A stretch of DNA of 64,000 bases from Peribacillus frigoritolerans. Lineage in GTDB: Bacteria; Bacillota; Bacilli; Bacillales; DSM-1321. The position numbers and the translations under genes are program-made. Below the pieces are notes generated by a model. It saw only the letters and a list, made by a program, of their open reading frames with translations, was not told the DNA's origin and searched no databases. This document shows positions 17,539 to 26,576 of the stretch, in pieces. Where the stretch lies: contig NZ_JAUUTW010000009.1 of NCBI RefSeq assembly GCF_030676415.1, forward strand, positions 113,210-177,209, given 5' to 3'. Position 1 is the stretch's first letter. Each line of letters starts with the position of its first letter.

Positions 17539-18315
17539 ATGTCTAAGATTATTTATAAAGTGGTAAATCAAATCGGCTATATAACAGTGAATCGACCAGA
17601 CGTATTGAATTGCTTCGACTACGAGACACTTTCTGAACTGCAGGAAGTCATCGATTCAGTTTATATGGACGGCGATATCCGTGTCGTCATTTTCACGGGT
17701 GCAGGGGAAAAAGCATTCAGCGCGGGAGCTGATTTGAAAGAAAGGAAGACTTTGAATGATAAAGAAGTAAGAAGGAACGTTAAAGCGATTCGCGATGTTT
17801 TTAATAGTATCGCAGGGCTTCCGCAGCCAACCATAGCTGCCGTCAATGGGTATGCATTGGGAGGAGGATTTGAATGGCTGCTTTCATGTGACTTTGCAAT
17901 TGCTGCTGAAGGTGTTTCTTTGGGGCTCACTGAAACTAGCTGGGCCATTATTCCTGGGGCAGGCGGTACACAGCGGCTGCCAAGATTGATTGGGGAAATG
18001 AAAGCGAAGGAATTAATCTTTACTGCTAAAAAATTGACGGCAGAAGAGGCATGTCAATTAGGGATCCTTTTGAAGGTCGTGCCAATGGATCAACTTATGT
18101 CAGTCTGTGAGGAATTGGCAGCAGATATCATGAAGAATGGGCCGATTGCTGTAAAACAAGCCAAATATGCGATTGCCCAGGGAATGAATACAGACTTGCA
18201 AACCGGAATGGCCATAGAGGGAAAAGCCTATGAATTGACCATCCCGACTCAAGACAGATTGGAGGCACTCCAAGCATTTAGTGAACGGAGAAAAACGCAA
18301 TTTACGGGTAAATAA
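17539..18315 (+). CDS. enoyl-CoA hydratase/isomerase, third crotonase of the paa cluster
   Basis: This 258-residue crotonase has AFSAGADLKERK and ALGGGFEWLLSCD for the oxyanion hole. Both active-site glutamates are present (GGGFE and LTETSWAIIPGAGGTQRL). It should hydrate a 2-enoyl-CoA, but its substrate cannot be told. It may be PaaF itself, or supply a missing ring-opening or hydratase step since no PaaZ is encoded here. The ATG at 17539 has GGAGAGAGG before it; the longer frame back to 17473 overlaps paaJ and has no such site. Confidence 0.88.
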   Translation: MSKIIYKVVNQIGYITVNRPDVLNCFDYETLSELQEVIDSVYMDGDIRVVIFTGAGEKAFSAGADLKERKTLNDKEVRRNVKAIRDVFNSIAGLPQPTIAAVNGYALGGGFEWLLSCDFAIAAEGVSLGLTETSWAIIPGAGGTQRLPRLIGEMKAKELIFTAKKLTAEEACQLGILLKVVPMDQLMSVCEELAADIMKNGPIAVKQAKYAIAQGMNTDLQTGMAIEGKAYELTIPTQDRLEALQAFSERRKTQFTGK

Positions 18316-18391
18316 TATTGCGGTTTCAATTTAAAAAGATATAATAATAATTATGTCGTCCGTGTGAAAATAGTAACAATGTGAGAATGAG

Positions 18392-19282
18392 GTGAGAAAA
18401 ATAGGAACTAATACGCAATCCATGATTTTTACGATTTACGGCGATTATATCCGTAATTATGGAAGTAAAATCTGGATAGGCAGTTTAATTCGATTATTAA
18501 AGGAATTCGGTCATAATGAGCAGGGTGTACGTGTAGCCGTTTCACGAATGGTCAAGCAAGGGTGGATTCAGTCGGAAAAGCAGGGAAATAAAAGCTATTA
18601 CTTTTTGACCGATCGCGGTGTACAGCGAATGGATGAAGCGGCCAATCGCATATATAAGATGAAACCAAATGAATGGGACGGTAAATGGCGTATCTTAATG
18701 TACACGATCCCTGAAGATAAGCGGCAATTACGGGATGATCTCCGTAAAGAATTATTATGGAGCGGGTTTGGCAGCTTTTCTAGTGGTTGCTGGATTTCCC
18801 CTAATGATTTGGAGAAACAAATCAACCGCTTGATCGAGAAATATGACATCAATGAATATGTTGATTTTTTCATATCGGAGTACAAGGGTCCAAAAGAAAA
18901 TCAATCGCTTGTAAACAAGAGCTGGCATTTAGAAGAGATTGAAAATAAATATGAAGAATTCATCGAGAAATACAGCAAACAATTCATCGTTCATCAAAGC
19001 ATCATTAGCAGGGGGGAAATGTCCGATGCTGATTGCTTTGTAGAACGAACGAACTTGGTGCATGAATACCGTAAGTTTTTATTTATCGATCCGGGCCTGC
19101 CAAAGGAATTGTTGCCTTCAAAGTGGAACGGGAATCATGCTGCTCTATTATTTAGCCAGTATTATCAAGTCTTGGCTGAACCAGCAAGCCGTTTCTTTGA
19201 AAGCGTATTTCAGGAAAACAATGATTTATGCCGGAAAAACGAAACCTATGATGCTAAGGATCATCCTCTTATCATTAAGTGA
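18392..19282 (+). CDS. paaX: PaaX-family transcriptional regulator
   Basis: This 296-residue regulator has an N-terminal winged helix (residues about 5-70: FTIYGDYIRNYGSKIWIGSL as a start block, VRVAVSRMVKQGW as the recognition region) and the PaaX middle domain (WDGKWRILMYTIPEDKR). PaaX represses paa promoters and is released by phenylacetyl-CoA. The GTG start at 18392 is the only one after an in-frame stop that keeps the full N-terminus, but its ribosome binding site is poor; the ATG at 18422 is an alternative. A TATAAT lies about 40 bases upstream. It is a candidate for binding the CGTT...AACG sites, not proven. Confidence 0.9.
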   Translation: MRKIGTNTQSMIFTIYGDYIRNYGSKIWIGSLIRLLKEFGHNEQGVRVAVSRMVKQGWIQSEKQGNKSYYFLTDRGVQRMDEAANRIYKMKPNEWDGKWRILMYTIPEDKRQLRDDLRKELLWSGFGSFSSGCWISPNDLEKQINRLIEKYDINEYVDFFISEYKGPKENQSLVNKSWHLEEIENKYEEFIEKYSKQFIVHQSIISRGEMSDADCFVERTNLVHEYRKFLFIDPGLPKELLPSKWNGNHAALLFSQYYQVLAEPASRFFESVFQENNDLCRKNETYDAKDHPLIIK

Positions 19283-19326
19283 AAAAGAGCTTCAGCCAGT
19301 CGCTAATGACTTGCAGAAGCTCTTTT
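19283..19326 (+). terminator. bidirectional terminator between paaX and paaY
   Basis: AAAAGAGCTTC pairs with GAAGCTCTTTT around a 22-base loop that can itself fold (CAGTC/GACT). It lies between two convergent genes. Confidence 0.8.
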
Positions 19327-19375
19327 CTACATTTTTAGTCAACTAAAGACAACGGGGACATTCTCTTTGTGATAT

Positions 19376-19888
19376 TTAATCAAGTATCCCTTTGAAGTCC
19401 TTTCCTTTTTGAACATACGTATCAATCGAAAGTTGGATCAATTCAAGATCTTTATCATTCAATCTGCGAACCACTTTCCCAGGGGAACCAATAACCAGAG
19501 AACGTGGAGGTATGCTTTTGCCAGAGGAAATCAATGTATTCGCTCCGATAATGCATTCTTCGCCGATTTCTACATTATCCAATATCGTTGAACCCATACC
19601 GATAATGGATCGTTTTCCTATTTTACAACCATGTAGGATAACGTTGTGACCAACCGTCACTTCGTCTTCAATGACAACTGGGCATCCTTCAAATAAATGA
19701 ATGGTGGAGTTATCTTGAATACTGCATTTTTCTCCTATTGTGATTGAATCTTCATCACCGCGCAGAACGGAGTTAAACCAAATGGTCGATTCTTTCCCAA
19801 TCGAGATATCACCGATTAAATGGGCACCAGGTGCAACGAAAACGGTTTCATCAATAGAAGGCTTTTTATTATTGTACGGAATAATCAT
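19376..19888 (-). CDS. paaY: gamma-carbonic-anhydrase-fold protein (PaaY/YtoA type)
   Basis: This 170-residue left-handed beta-helix protein is built of hexapeptide repeats (for example VFVAPGAHLIGDISIGKESTI, read as repeats of [LIV]GxxxX). The metal histidines of the gamma-CA family appear in IHLFEG and VTVGHNVILHGC. PaaY is a thioesterase in phenylacetate clusters, and YtoA is its Bacillus relative of unknown function. It ends head to head with paaX across a shared terminator, as paaX and paaY are neighbours in other bacteria. The family is clear, the function inferred from context. Confidence 0.8.
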   Translation of the reverse strand: MIIPYNNKKPSIDETVFVAPGAHLIGDISIGKESTIWFNSVLRGDEDSITIGEKCSIQDNSTIHLFEGCPVVIEDEVTVGHNVILHGCKIGKRSIIGMGSTILDNVEIGEECIIGANTLISSGKSIPPRSLVIGSPGKVVRRLNDKDLELIQLSIDTYVQKGKDFKGILD

Positions 19889-19968
19889 AGTATCGCTCCT
19901 TTTTGAAAAGTCAGAATTGTTTTTCTAATGAATATAGTATAACATTAAATGGACAGGGAGGGATGAAA

Positions 19969-20928
19969 GTGAAATATATTTGTGAGCTTTTTTCGATAAA
20001 ATATCCAATTATTCAAGGCGGCATGGGGAATATAAGCAATGCAAGTCTTGCGGCTGCAGTATCCAATGCAGGGGGCCTAGGGACAATAGGGTGCGGTACC
20101 ATGAATCCTGAACAGGTAGAAGCTATCATTCTCGAAACCAAAGATAAAACCAATAACAATTTTGCGTTGAACATTCCAATAAACGTTAGTCTATATACAG
20201 ATGAGTTAATCAATCTTGTCCTGAAGCATGATATACCTGTAGTTTCCTTATCTGCAGGAAATCCTGCCCCTTTCATTCCATTATTGCAAAAAAAGAATAT
20301 AAAAGTGATCGCTATCGTTGCATCGGTCAAGCACGCGCAAAAAGCGCAAGCTGCAGGGGCCGATGTATTGGTTGCAGAAGGCTTTGAAGCTGCCGGCATC
20401 AATTCGAACCTGGAATTGACGACCTTTACACTCATTCCGCAAATTAGCAAGCATGTGACGCTGCCGGTTTTGGCTGCTGGAGGGATAGGCAATGGTCAGG
20501 GGTTGGCAGCTGCATTGATGTTGGGAGCTTCAGGAGTCCAGTTAGGAACCAGGCTGATTGCTACACAAGAAGCACCGTTCCATCCATCATATATACAGAA
20601 ACTAATGGAAGCGATGGGTAATGATACGTTTATATTGGGCAGGTCCGTTGGCCAGGTCAGAAGAGTATTGAAGGACCCATACACGGAAAAAATTCTGAAT
20701 TTGGAAAAAGAGGGACTGTCTCCTATGAATTATCGTGAAATGACCTCAGAAGTCCATCATATTAATGGTGCAATGAACGGGGATGTTAACAATGGTTTTA
20801 TGAACAGCGGCCAGGTTGCCGGATTGATCGACGATATACCCACGGTTAAGGAATTACTTGATGGCATGATGAAAGATGCGAAAAAACAAATGGAAGATGG
20901 ATTGAGCAGGCTCTCTGTGCCCCTTTAA
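19969..20928 (+). CDS. nitronate monooxygenase / FabK-like flavoprotein
   Basis: The product has about 319 residues with an FMN-dependent TIM barrel: YPIIQGGMGNISNASLAAAVSNAGGLG at the N-terminus (read as two blocks), VLVAEGFEAAG, and the FMN phosphate site AAGGIGNGQGLAAALMLGA. These features are shared by 2-nitropropane dioxygenase and the enoyl-ACP reductase FabK, so the exact reaction is open. AGGGAGGG lies six bases before a GTG (19969), better placed than the ATG at 19963, which almost touches it. It follows the paa region but has its own promoter region, divergent from paaY. Confidence 0.75.
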   Translation: MKYICELFSIKYPIIQGGMGNISNASLAAAVSNAGGLGTIGCGTMNPEQVEAIILETKDKTNNNFALNIPINVSLYTDELINLVLKHDIPVVSLSAGNPAPFIPLLQKKNIKVIAIVASVKHAQKAQAAGADVLVAEGFEAAGINSNLELTTFTLIPQISKHVTLPVLAAGGIGNGQGLAAALMLGASGVQLGTRLIATQEAPFHPSYIQKLMEAMGNDTFILGRSVGQVRRVLKDPYTEKILNLEKEGLSPMNYREMTSEVHHINGAMNGDVNNGFMNSGQVAGLIDDIPTVKELLDGMMKDAKKQMEDGLSRLSVPL

Positions 20929-21080
20929 AATGATTTGATAGTGGAGGGTACCAATCTTCATGTCTAGCAGAAGTTATTCCCTTGGTTAACAGTTAAAATT
21001 AATTGATCATATGTAATAACAGGTTGAAAAGGGGAAAATTCTATGGAAAAGCAAGGACTAAATGTCAATTCATAACAAAG

Positions 21081-21106
21081 AAGGCGCCATGATCAGGCGC
21101 CTTTTT
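21081..21106 (+). terminator. terminator in the gap after the flavoprotein gene
   Basis: AAGGCGCC and GGCGCCTT flank a seven-base loop, followed by TTTTTG. It can serve the rightward flavoprotein unit. The YjcZ-like gene ends just to the right. Confidence 0.85.
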
Positions 21107-21120
21107 GATTTTTGTCATAA

Positions 21121-21258
21121 TTAGAAGCCGCCACCGAATCCCCAACTGCATCCGATGATGATCAACAAGATGAATAATACGATTAGCAATGCAAATCCGT
21201 TATCGAAACCGCCGCAGCCGCCACCGCCGCCACAACAATCGTTACCATTTCCACCCAT
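21121..21258 (-). CDS. YjcZ-family sporulation peptide
   Basis: This 45-residue peptide has a glycine- and cysteine-rich head (NDCCGGGGGCGG) followed by one hydrophobic helix, FALLIVLFILLIIIG, and a WGFGGGF tail. This Gly-rich start with the FALIVVLFILLIIIG helix is the hallmark of the YjcZ family of small sporulation peptides of unknown function in Bacillus. GGAGG stands eight bases before the ATG. It is a short gene with nothing overlapping, and the family match is strong for so small a peptide. Confidence 0.85.
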   Translation of the reverse strand: MGGNGNDCCGGGGGCGGFDNGFALLIVLFILLIIIGCSWGFGGGF

Positions 21259-21475
21259 TTGATTTCCTCCTCATACATATTATGAATTACAATACCTAGC
21301 AAAACATCTTTACCGGGAATACTTCATACTATGTATTCTAGGCCAAAGTGTTTGCTTATTCATAAAAAATGGGCGTGGGTAGATCAGGGGGAATAAGCCC
21401 GAATATTTTTTTGAATTCGTTTTAAATGTTATAATATACCATGTGGATTGTGGGGGAAGGGAGCTGAATTAAGTC

Positions 21476-22219
21476 ATGAAAGTTGCCATTATAACGGATG
21501 TGCATGGTAATGCATCAGCGTTAAAAGCAGTTCTTAGGGATATTGATCAAAGGGAAGATATAGATCGTCTCTATTGTTTGGGAGATATGGTCGGGATTGG
21601 CCCGGATACAAATGAAGTCCTTGAACTTTTATTTTCAAGAAATGATTTATCGATGATAACTGGAAATCATGATGAAGCTGTCCTGGCAATCATTAACGGG
21701 GAGCCGCATCCGGCCGGTCATATTCATGTAAAGGAGCATCATGAATGGATAGCAGATAGGATGCATCGGAAATTCATAACCAAATTGGAAAAATTACCTC
21801 GTACCATACATCATATCATTAATGATCACTCCGTTTACTTCACCCATTATCACATGGAATCGAAGAAATTGGATGAGCACATAAGCCAAAATCCATTTAG
21901 TAAAATCGTTGAACCGAGTTTAAATAACTTAGAAATGCTTTTTAAAGATCAGCATCACGATTTAATAGGATTCGGACATCATCATCCTATCCACCTTTTT
22001 AAAAATGACCGAACGATATTCCTGAACCCTGGTTCTCTTGGCTGTAATGGTCAACCAGTTGCTCCTTATGCCATTGTTTCAATTGAACATACGGGTATTC
22101 AGGTAAAGCTTGAAAAAGTCGCCTATGATAATACATCGTTCCTGACATCGTATCAAAGCTTACAAGTTCCAGAGCATGAATTCATCATACGTGCCTTCCA
22201 TGGCGGCCAGCAGGCCTAA
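21476..22219 (+). CDS. calcineurin-like metallophosphoesterase
   Basis: This 247-residue protein of the YfcE-like branch has all five motif regions: DVHGNASAL near the N-terminus, LGDMVGIGPD, GNHDEAV, GFGHHHPIHL and a C-terminal GSLGCNGQP. These bind two metal ions for phosphodiester hydrolysis; the natural substrate is unknown. The start ATG (21476) has GGGGGAAGGGAG upstream. Nothing in the surroundings hints at a pathway. Confidence 0.88.
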   Translation: MKVAIITDVHGNASALKAVLRDIDQREDIDRLYCLGDMVGIGPDTNEVLELLFSRNDLSMITGNHDEAVLAIINGEPHPAGHIHVKEHHEWIADRMHRKFITKLEKLPRTIHHIINDHSVYFTHYHMESKKLDEHISQNPFSKIVEPSLNNLEMLFKDQHHDLIGFGHHHPIHLFKNDRTIFLNPGSLGCNGQPVAPYAIVSIEHTGIQVKLEKVAYDNTSFLTSYQSLQVPEHEFIIRAFHGGQQA

Positions 22220-22317
22220 GACGTTTATAAAAGATGAAGTATGGGGAAATGTTGAGCATAAAGGTACATGCCTGTGGATAAGATAATAGGCAAACATCAC
22301 GAAGCTGGAGGTAGGTC

Positions 22318-22446
22318 ATGAAGGAAAAGGAGCAGGTAAATCAAGAGCAGGAAGAGATGGAACGTCACAGTCTTGTCTGTAATGATGAATTGTTTAATAA
22401 GGATCTGCAAGCCATTGTCGATGATACGATGCAAGAGGAAAGATAA
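22318..22446 (+). CDS. small acidic protein of unknown function
   Basis: The 42-residue product is very rich in Glu, Gln and Lys (MKEKEQVNQEQEEMERH) with a C-terminal LQAIVDDTMQEER. CTGGAGG lies six bases before the ATG and a terminator follows at once, so it is a likely real gene. It follows the phosphoesterase by about 100 bases and may be co-transcribed with it. I do not recognise the family. Confidence 0.6.
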   Translation: MKEKEQVNQEQEEMERHSLVCNDELFNKDLQAIVDDTMQEER

Positions 22447-22453
22447 ACGGGAA

Positions 22454-22488
22454 AAACGCTGCAGGAAATGTCTGTAGCGTTTATTTTT
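22454..22488 (+). terminator. terminator of the phosphoesterase/small acidic protein unit
   Basis: AAACGCTGCAG pairs with CTGTAGCGTTT (one G-T pair) around a seven-base loop and is followed by ATTTTTAC. Confidence 0.8.
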
Positions 22489-22656
22489 ACTTTGAAATGG
22501 TTGAAGGCAGAATTTTGGGTTTTTCGTAAAAGATCACGTCCTGCCTGTTTTCATCACTCTTTTTACAGCCTGTGAACCCCGGAAGTGAATCATTTGAAAC
22601 CATTCTGGATTTATCCCATACTATATATAAGTTTCAAATCCGAGAGGAGGGATGGC

Positions 22657-23583
22657 ATGGGTCATCATCATGGTCACTCCCATGATCATGGGCACGGACA
22701 CCACCACCATTCTAACAATAAAAAAGCATTGTTGGCATCTTTCTTATTGATCTCTACATTTATGATAGTCGAGGTCATTGGCGGATTCTTGACAAATAGT
22801 CTGGCTTTACTGTCGGATGCAGGTCACATGCTTAGTGATGCGGCAGCATTAGGACTTAGTTATACAGCGATAAGGATGGGGGAAAGGAAAGCGACATCGT
22901 CCAAATCGTTTGGCTATAAACGGTTTGAAATCATTGCTGCTTGTTTGAATGGATTGACCTTGATCGTCATATCCGTATTCATTTTCGTAGAGGCAATTAA
23001 GAGGTTCCTGGATCCCCCTGAGGTGCAAAGCTTGGGAATGCTAATGATTTCAATCATCGGCTTACTTGTTAATATCATTGCTGCCTGGATTTTAATGAGC
23101 GGAGATAAAGAAGACAATCTGAATGTACGGAGTGCATTTTTACATGTTATTGGTGATATGCTTGGATCTGTGGGTGCCATTGCGGCCGCACTCTTGATTT
23201 ATTTTTTCGATTGGGGAATTGCAGATCCGATTGCGAGCGTCATAGTCGCGATTTTAATTATTATCAGCGGTTTTAGGGTAGTGAGGGATTCTTTCCATAT
23301 CTTGATGGAGGGCACACCAGACCAAGTCGATATGGATGAAGTGAAAGCATCCTTGATGGAGTTGGTCGGAGTATCCGATGTCCATGATCTCCATATCTGG
23401 ACGATCACCTCTGGTTTTTTGACAATGAGCTGCCATGTTGTCATAGATGAGAGCGGTAATCACGATTCAGTTTTAGCAGAAGCGCAAAAACTACTTCACG
23501 ATCGGTTTGGAATCGAACATAGCACGATCCAAGTGGAAAGACAGGAAGCGGGCTGTCCGAATCCACACGAGACATGTAATTGA
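22657..23583 (+). CDS. czcD: cation diffusion facilitator, CzcD type
   Basis: This 308-residue efflux pump has a His-rich N-terminal tail (HHHGHSHDHGHGHHHH), six transmembrane helices, and the two metal-site pairs HxxxD/DxxxD seen in LLSDAGHMLSDAAA and LHVIGDMLGS. A cytoplasmic CTD-fold domain ends with CPNPHETC. CzcD exports Zn, Co and Cu/Ni in exchange for K+ or H+. The ATG at 22657 has GAGAGGAGGG before it; an upstream extension in frame lacks one. It stands alone, followed by a terminator; the downstream two-component system may be separate. Confidence 0.92.
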   Translation: MGHHHGHSHDHGHGHHHHSNNKKALLASFLLISTFMIVEVIGGFLTNSLALLSDAGHMLSDAAALGLSYTAIRMGERKATSSKSFGYKRFEIIAACLNGLTLIVISVFIFVEAIKRFLDPPEVQSLGMLMISIIGLLVNIIAAWILMSGDKEDNLNVRSAFLHVIGDMLGSVGAIAAALLIYFFDWGIADPIASVIVAILIIISGFRVVRDSFHILMEGTPDQVDMDEVKASLMELVGVSDVHDLHIWTITSGFLTMSCHVVIDESGNHDSVLAEAQKLLHDRFGIEHSTIQVERQEAGCPNPHETCN

Positions 23584-23587
23584 AAAG

Positions 23588-23616
23588 GGCTGGCTCAGTT
23601 TAGAGCCAGCCTCTTA
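23588..23616 (+). terminator. terminator after czcD
   Basis: GGCTGGCTC and GAGCCAGCC flank AGTTTA, followed by TCTT. The stem is strong but the T-tract is short. The 250 bases between here and the next gene contain a likely promoter (TATAAT near 23836) and nothing else seen. Confidence 0.75.
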
Positions 23617-23863
23617 AGAGTGTAATAAGAGTTTCAAGCAATTTTATATCCTTCCGTATGACTTATACCGACCATGTAGTAGCTGTTAAAATGTATCGAG
23701 ATCACTTGCACATAATTACAAAGTGAAAACATCGGTTAATTTTACTGCGAACATAATCCTGACACATAAAAAGGGTAAGATTGAGGAAAAATGCTTGGTG
23801 TTTTTAATAGTTAGCATATACAAAATGTTTCCACTATAATTCAGGAAGGAGGAATCCATTTAA

Positions 23864-24553
23864 ATGAAGAAAATTCTTGTAGTAGAAGATGAAATTGCCA
23901 TATCGATGGTATTGAAAGCATATTTGGAGCGGGAAGGTTTTGATGTAGTACAAGTTTACGATGGACTGAAGGCCATTCCGGTGTTTGACGAAACGAAGCC
24001 AGACCTTGTCCTGCTTGATGTCATGTTGCCGGGTAAGGAAGGCTGGGATATATTGAAGGAAATTCGGGATGACGATACATGTCCGGTTATCATGTTGACT
24101 GCACTGACAGATGTCGATTACAGATTATCGGGATTTAAGTCAGGTGCGGATGATTACATCTCCAAACCCTTCGTTGCAGAAGAAGTCGTGGCCCGGGTGC
24201 ATGCCGTTTTAAGAAGATCCTCATCGGTTGTTACGGAAGTTGGTCATGTACATGAGTTTGGGAGTTTAACCATCGATGATCTGTCTTATATGGTGCATTT
24301 GAATGGGGAAGAGATAAACTTGACGCCGCGTGATTTGTCGCTGCTCGTTTTTTTCGCTAAGCACCCTAATCAAATTTTCACGAGAGAACAGCTGCTCGAC
24401 CAAGTATGGGGCATGGATTATGACGGCAGTGACCGTGCGGTGGACCTTGCGATCAAACGAATCAGGAAGGCGATAGATGCATGGCCTGTAACTGAGGGGG
24501 AAATAAAAACATTGCGTGGATTGGGGTATCAATTGAGTGTCTATGAAAACTAA
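23864..24553 (+). CDS. OmpR-family response regulator
   Basis: This 229-residue two-domain regulator has a receiver with the acidic pair in VVEDEIA, phospho-acceptor Asp52 in LLDVMLPGKEGWD, and Lys in SKPF. A winged-helix DNA-binding domain starts near residue 130 and has LTPRDLSLLVFF and the DRAVDLAIKRIRKAI recognition helix. GGAAGGAGG stands well placed before the ATG. It overlaps the partner kinase gene by several codons, which couples their translation. Its stimulus is unknown. Confidence 0.93.
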   Translation: MKKILVVEDEIAISMVLKAYLEREGFDVVQVYDGLKAIPVFDETKPDLVLLDVMLPGKEGWDILKEIRDDDTCPVIMLTALTDVDYRLSGFKSGADDYISKPFVAEEVVARVHAVLRRSSSVVTEVGHVHEFGSLTIDDLSYMVHLNGEEINLTPRDLSLLVFFAKHPNQIFTREQLLDQVWGMDYDGSDRAVDLAIKRIRKAIDAWPVTEGEIKTLRGLGYQLSVYEN

Positions 24554-25973
24554 AAAAAGAACCACTTTACAACGCTATTGGACTAAGAGATACGTATTGA
24601 CCTTGATTTCCGGTTTGATATTATTGTCTGTTTTTTCCTTATGGTGGATGGAAAAAACGGCTTTGGAATATAGGCTTAGCCTTCTTAAGTACTTAGCTGA
24701 TGAAACATCCGATCGGGCGATTAAGGAAAATGGTCAGATTGTCGTTGGCCCGATCCTTTCGGAAATTGTTGAGGAAAGGGAGAAAATCCTCCATCTGAAC
24801 CAACAGCCAATCATCTATATCGTCGATCCCGATGCCACCATCATTTATACGATGCCACAATTGTATATAGATCCGGATGAAAATAAACTTCCGGACGTCA
24901 TCATGAAAAATACGGAGTTAATCCAGAAGGTCAAGATTTCCGACAACAAAGTATATGTCGTCAAATCCCCCATTACGTTTAATGATGAGACGAGAGGCTG
25001 GGTGGTCATTGCACAGGAAGAAGGGGCATTGAAGGAAATCAACCAAGATCATGGCTTGTTGGCGATCATGATTGGAGGCCTTCTGATTCTGGGAACGGGA
25101 GTCATTTATTTTCTTTCCAGGCAGATTTCGCGCCCTATCCAAGACGTAGCCAACGCTGCTGTCCAGGTTCGTGAAGGCAACTATGATATCCATTTCAAAG
25201 AGGAAGAGGAAATCAAGGAAGAGGAAATTTATGAACTGATAGAATCATTTAAGGAAATGACCAACCGATTGAAGGTCATGGAGAAGTTGCGGGCGGAATT
25301 GCTTGCAGGCGTAACCCATGATTTGAAAACGCCGGTCACTTCCATTAGCGGACTGATACAAGCGGTCAAGGATGATGTCGTTAAGGGAGAGCAAAGTAAG
25401 GAATTCCTCGATATTTCCTTAAAGGAAACTCAACGTTTACAAGGAATGATAGAGGATTTACTCAATTATAATGCCATATCTGCAGGCGCTTTTAAAATCC
25501 GGGTACAAAGAGAGAATATCAATATATTCATCAAGGAAATCGCCTATCGCTGGCAGGTGACCCAGGATGATGATCAAGCGTTCGCTTTTGAGATAAAAGT
25601 TCCTGATGAACCGATCTTTGGTCAAATTGATTCATTACGGATGCAGCAAATCGTCATTAACCTTTTGAATAATGCCAGACATGCACTTGATGGGAAAGGG
25701 AAAATAGCGATTCACCTTTATGAAAAGGATGAAGAACGAATCTGCATTGATGTACTGGACAGTGGCCGGGGGATCCCAAAACATGAACAACAATATGTGT
25801 TCGAACCATTTTATCGAGGCGAAAACAAAAAGTTGAAGGTACGTGGTTTAGGTTTGGGACTGCCATTCAGTAAGATGCTCGCAAAAGCGCAAAAGGGAGA
25901 TCTTGTGCTTAAGGATAGCGATGAACAAGGCACCACCTTCACGATTGTCATAGAAAAAGCGGATCGGATATAA
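24543..25973 (+). CDS. membrane sensor histidine kinase
   Basis: This 476-residue sensor has a transmembrane helix near residues 15-35, an extracytoplasmic sensing domain of about 140 residues and a second helix near 175-190. A HAMP linker (ISRPIQDVANAAVQVREGNY, broken here by a few residues) follows. HisKA contains His259 in VTHDLKTPVTSI, then HATPase_c blocks NLLNNARHA (N box), DSGRGIP and GLGLGLPFS. An acidic stretch EEEEIKEEEIYE follows HAMP. The ATG at 24543 is used; a GTG two codons earlier is possible. It overlaps the regulator gene. Confidence 0.92.
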   Translation: MKTKKRTTLQRYWTKRYVLTLISGLILLSVFSLWWMEKTALEYRLSLLKYLADETSDRAIKENGQIVVGPILSEIVEEREKILHLNQQPIIYIVDPDATIIYTMPQLYIDPDENKLPDVIMKNTELIQKVKISDNKVYVVKSPITFNDETRGWVVIAQEEGALKEINQDHGLLAIMIGGLLILGTGVIYFLSRQISRPIQDVANAAVQVREGNYDIHFKEEEEIKEEEIYELIESFKEMTNRLKVMEKLRAELLAGVTHDLKTPVTSISGLIQAVKDDVVKGEQSKEFLDISLKETQRLQGMIEDLLNYNAISAGAFKIRVQRENINIFIKEIAYRWQVTQDDDQAFAFEIKVPDEPIFGQIDSLRMQQIVINLLNNARHALDGKGKIAIHLYEKDEERICIDVLDSGRGIPKHEQQYVFEPFYRGENKKLKVRGLGLGLPFSKMLAKAQKGDLVLKDSDEQGTTFTIVIEKADRI

Positions 25974-25977
25974 AAAA

Positions 25978-26010
25978 GGGTTGTCCGATGTAATGGACAA
26001 CCCTCTTATT
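25978..26010 (+). terminator. terminator after the two-component system
   Basis: GGGTTGTCC and GGACAACCC enclose GATGTAAT and are followed by TCTTATT. The next gene is on the other strand and ends close by, so it may work for both. Confidence 0.8.
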
Positions 26011-26028
26011 ATGCAGAATGCTAACTAA

Positions 26029-26424
26029 TTAAGCCAATTGGCTGATTGCACGCCATAATTGTACATGACGGACCTTCCTTGGAAGGAAGCGTCCCATTTC
26101 TTCTTCATTATATCCTGCATGCAAGTTCTTATGGTCGAAAATGATTGGCCGGCGAAGTAAATCCGGGTTATCTTGAATAAGCTTGCAAAGATCATTAAGC
26201 GGTGTATTATTTATATCGATATTCAGGCTTTTGAATTTTTTGGAACGGGTTGAGATGATTTCATCTGTCCCGCCTTCCGTTTTACGTAAAATCTCTTTTA
26301 TTTCTTCTATAGAAAGAGGTTGGGAATATAGGTTACGTTCATTAAAGGAAATTTCGTTTTTCTTAAGCCAAGCTTTTGCTTTACGACAGGCTAAACTGCT
26401 TGGAGTAGTATAAATTGTTACCAT
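26029..26424 (-). CDS. Spx/ArsC-family regulator with a single active-site cysteine
   Basis: The product has 131 residues, exactly the length of Spx, and most family blocks are present: [52 protein letters not shown]. Spx binds the RNA polymerase alpha C-terminal domain and reprograms transcription under disulfide stress. Residue 10, the first Cys of the CxxC redox switch, is Ser here (TPSSLACRK), while Cys13 remains. It is therefore an Spx paralogue without the disulfide switch. The ATG at 26424 follows GAAGGAG by nine bases; the frame runs nine codons further up without a good site. Confidence 0.88.
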   Translation of the reverse strand: MVTIYTTPSSLACRKAKAWLKKNEISFNERNLYSQPLSIEEIKEILRKTEGGTDEIISTRSKKFKSLNIDINNTPLNDLCKLIQDNPDLLRRPIIFDHKNLHAGYNEEEMGRFLPRKVRHVQLWRAISQLA

Positions 26425-26576
26425 TAAAATCGACTCCTTCAAAGTTTTCAAGTTTATTGGAATGAAATTATTTTTATATTTGTGATACTCTTACTTTAAC
26501 GTTTCTTTGTGTCAGCAAGATGTCAAGAAAAATAAACTTAAATGTTATTTTTAAAAAGAAAGGGAGAAAATGAAAT

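Noticed and set aside
21043..21075. 10-codon mini-ORF with an AAAAGGGG site
   Set aside because: It is too short to be supported and is followed directly by a terminator; could be chance.
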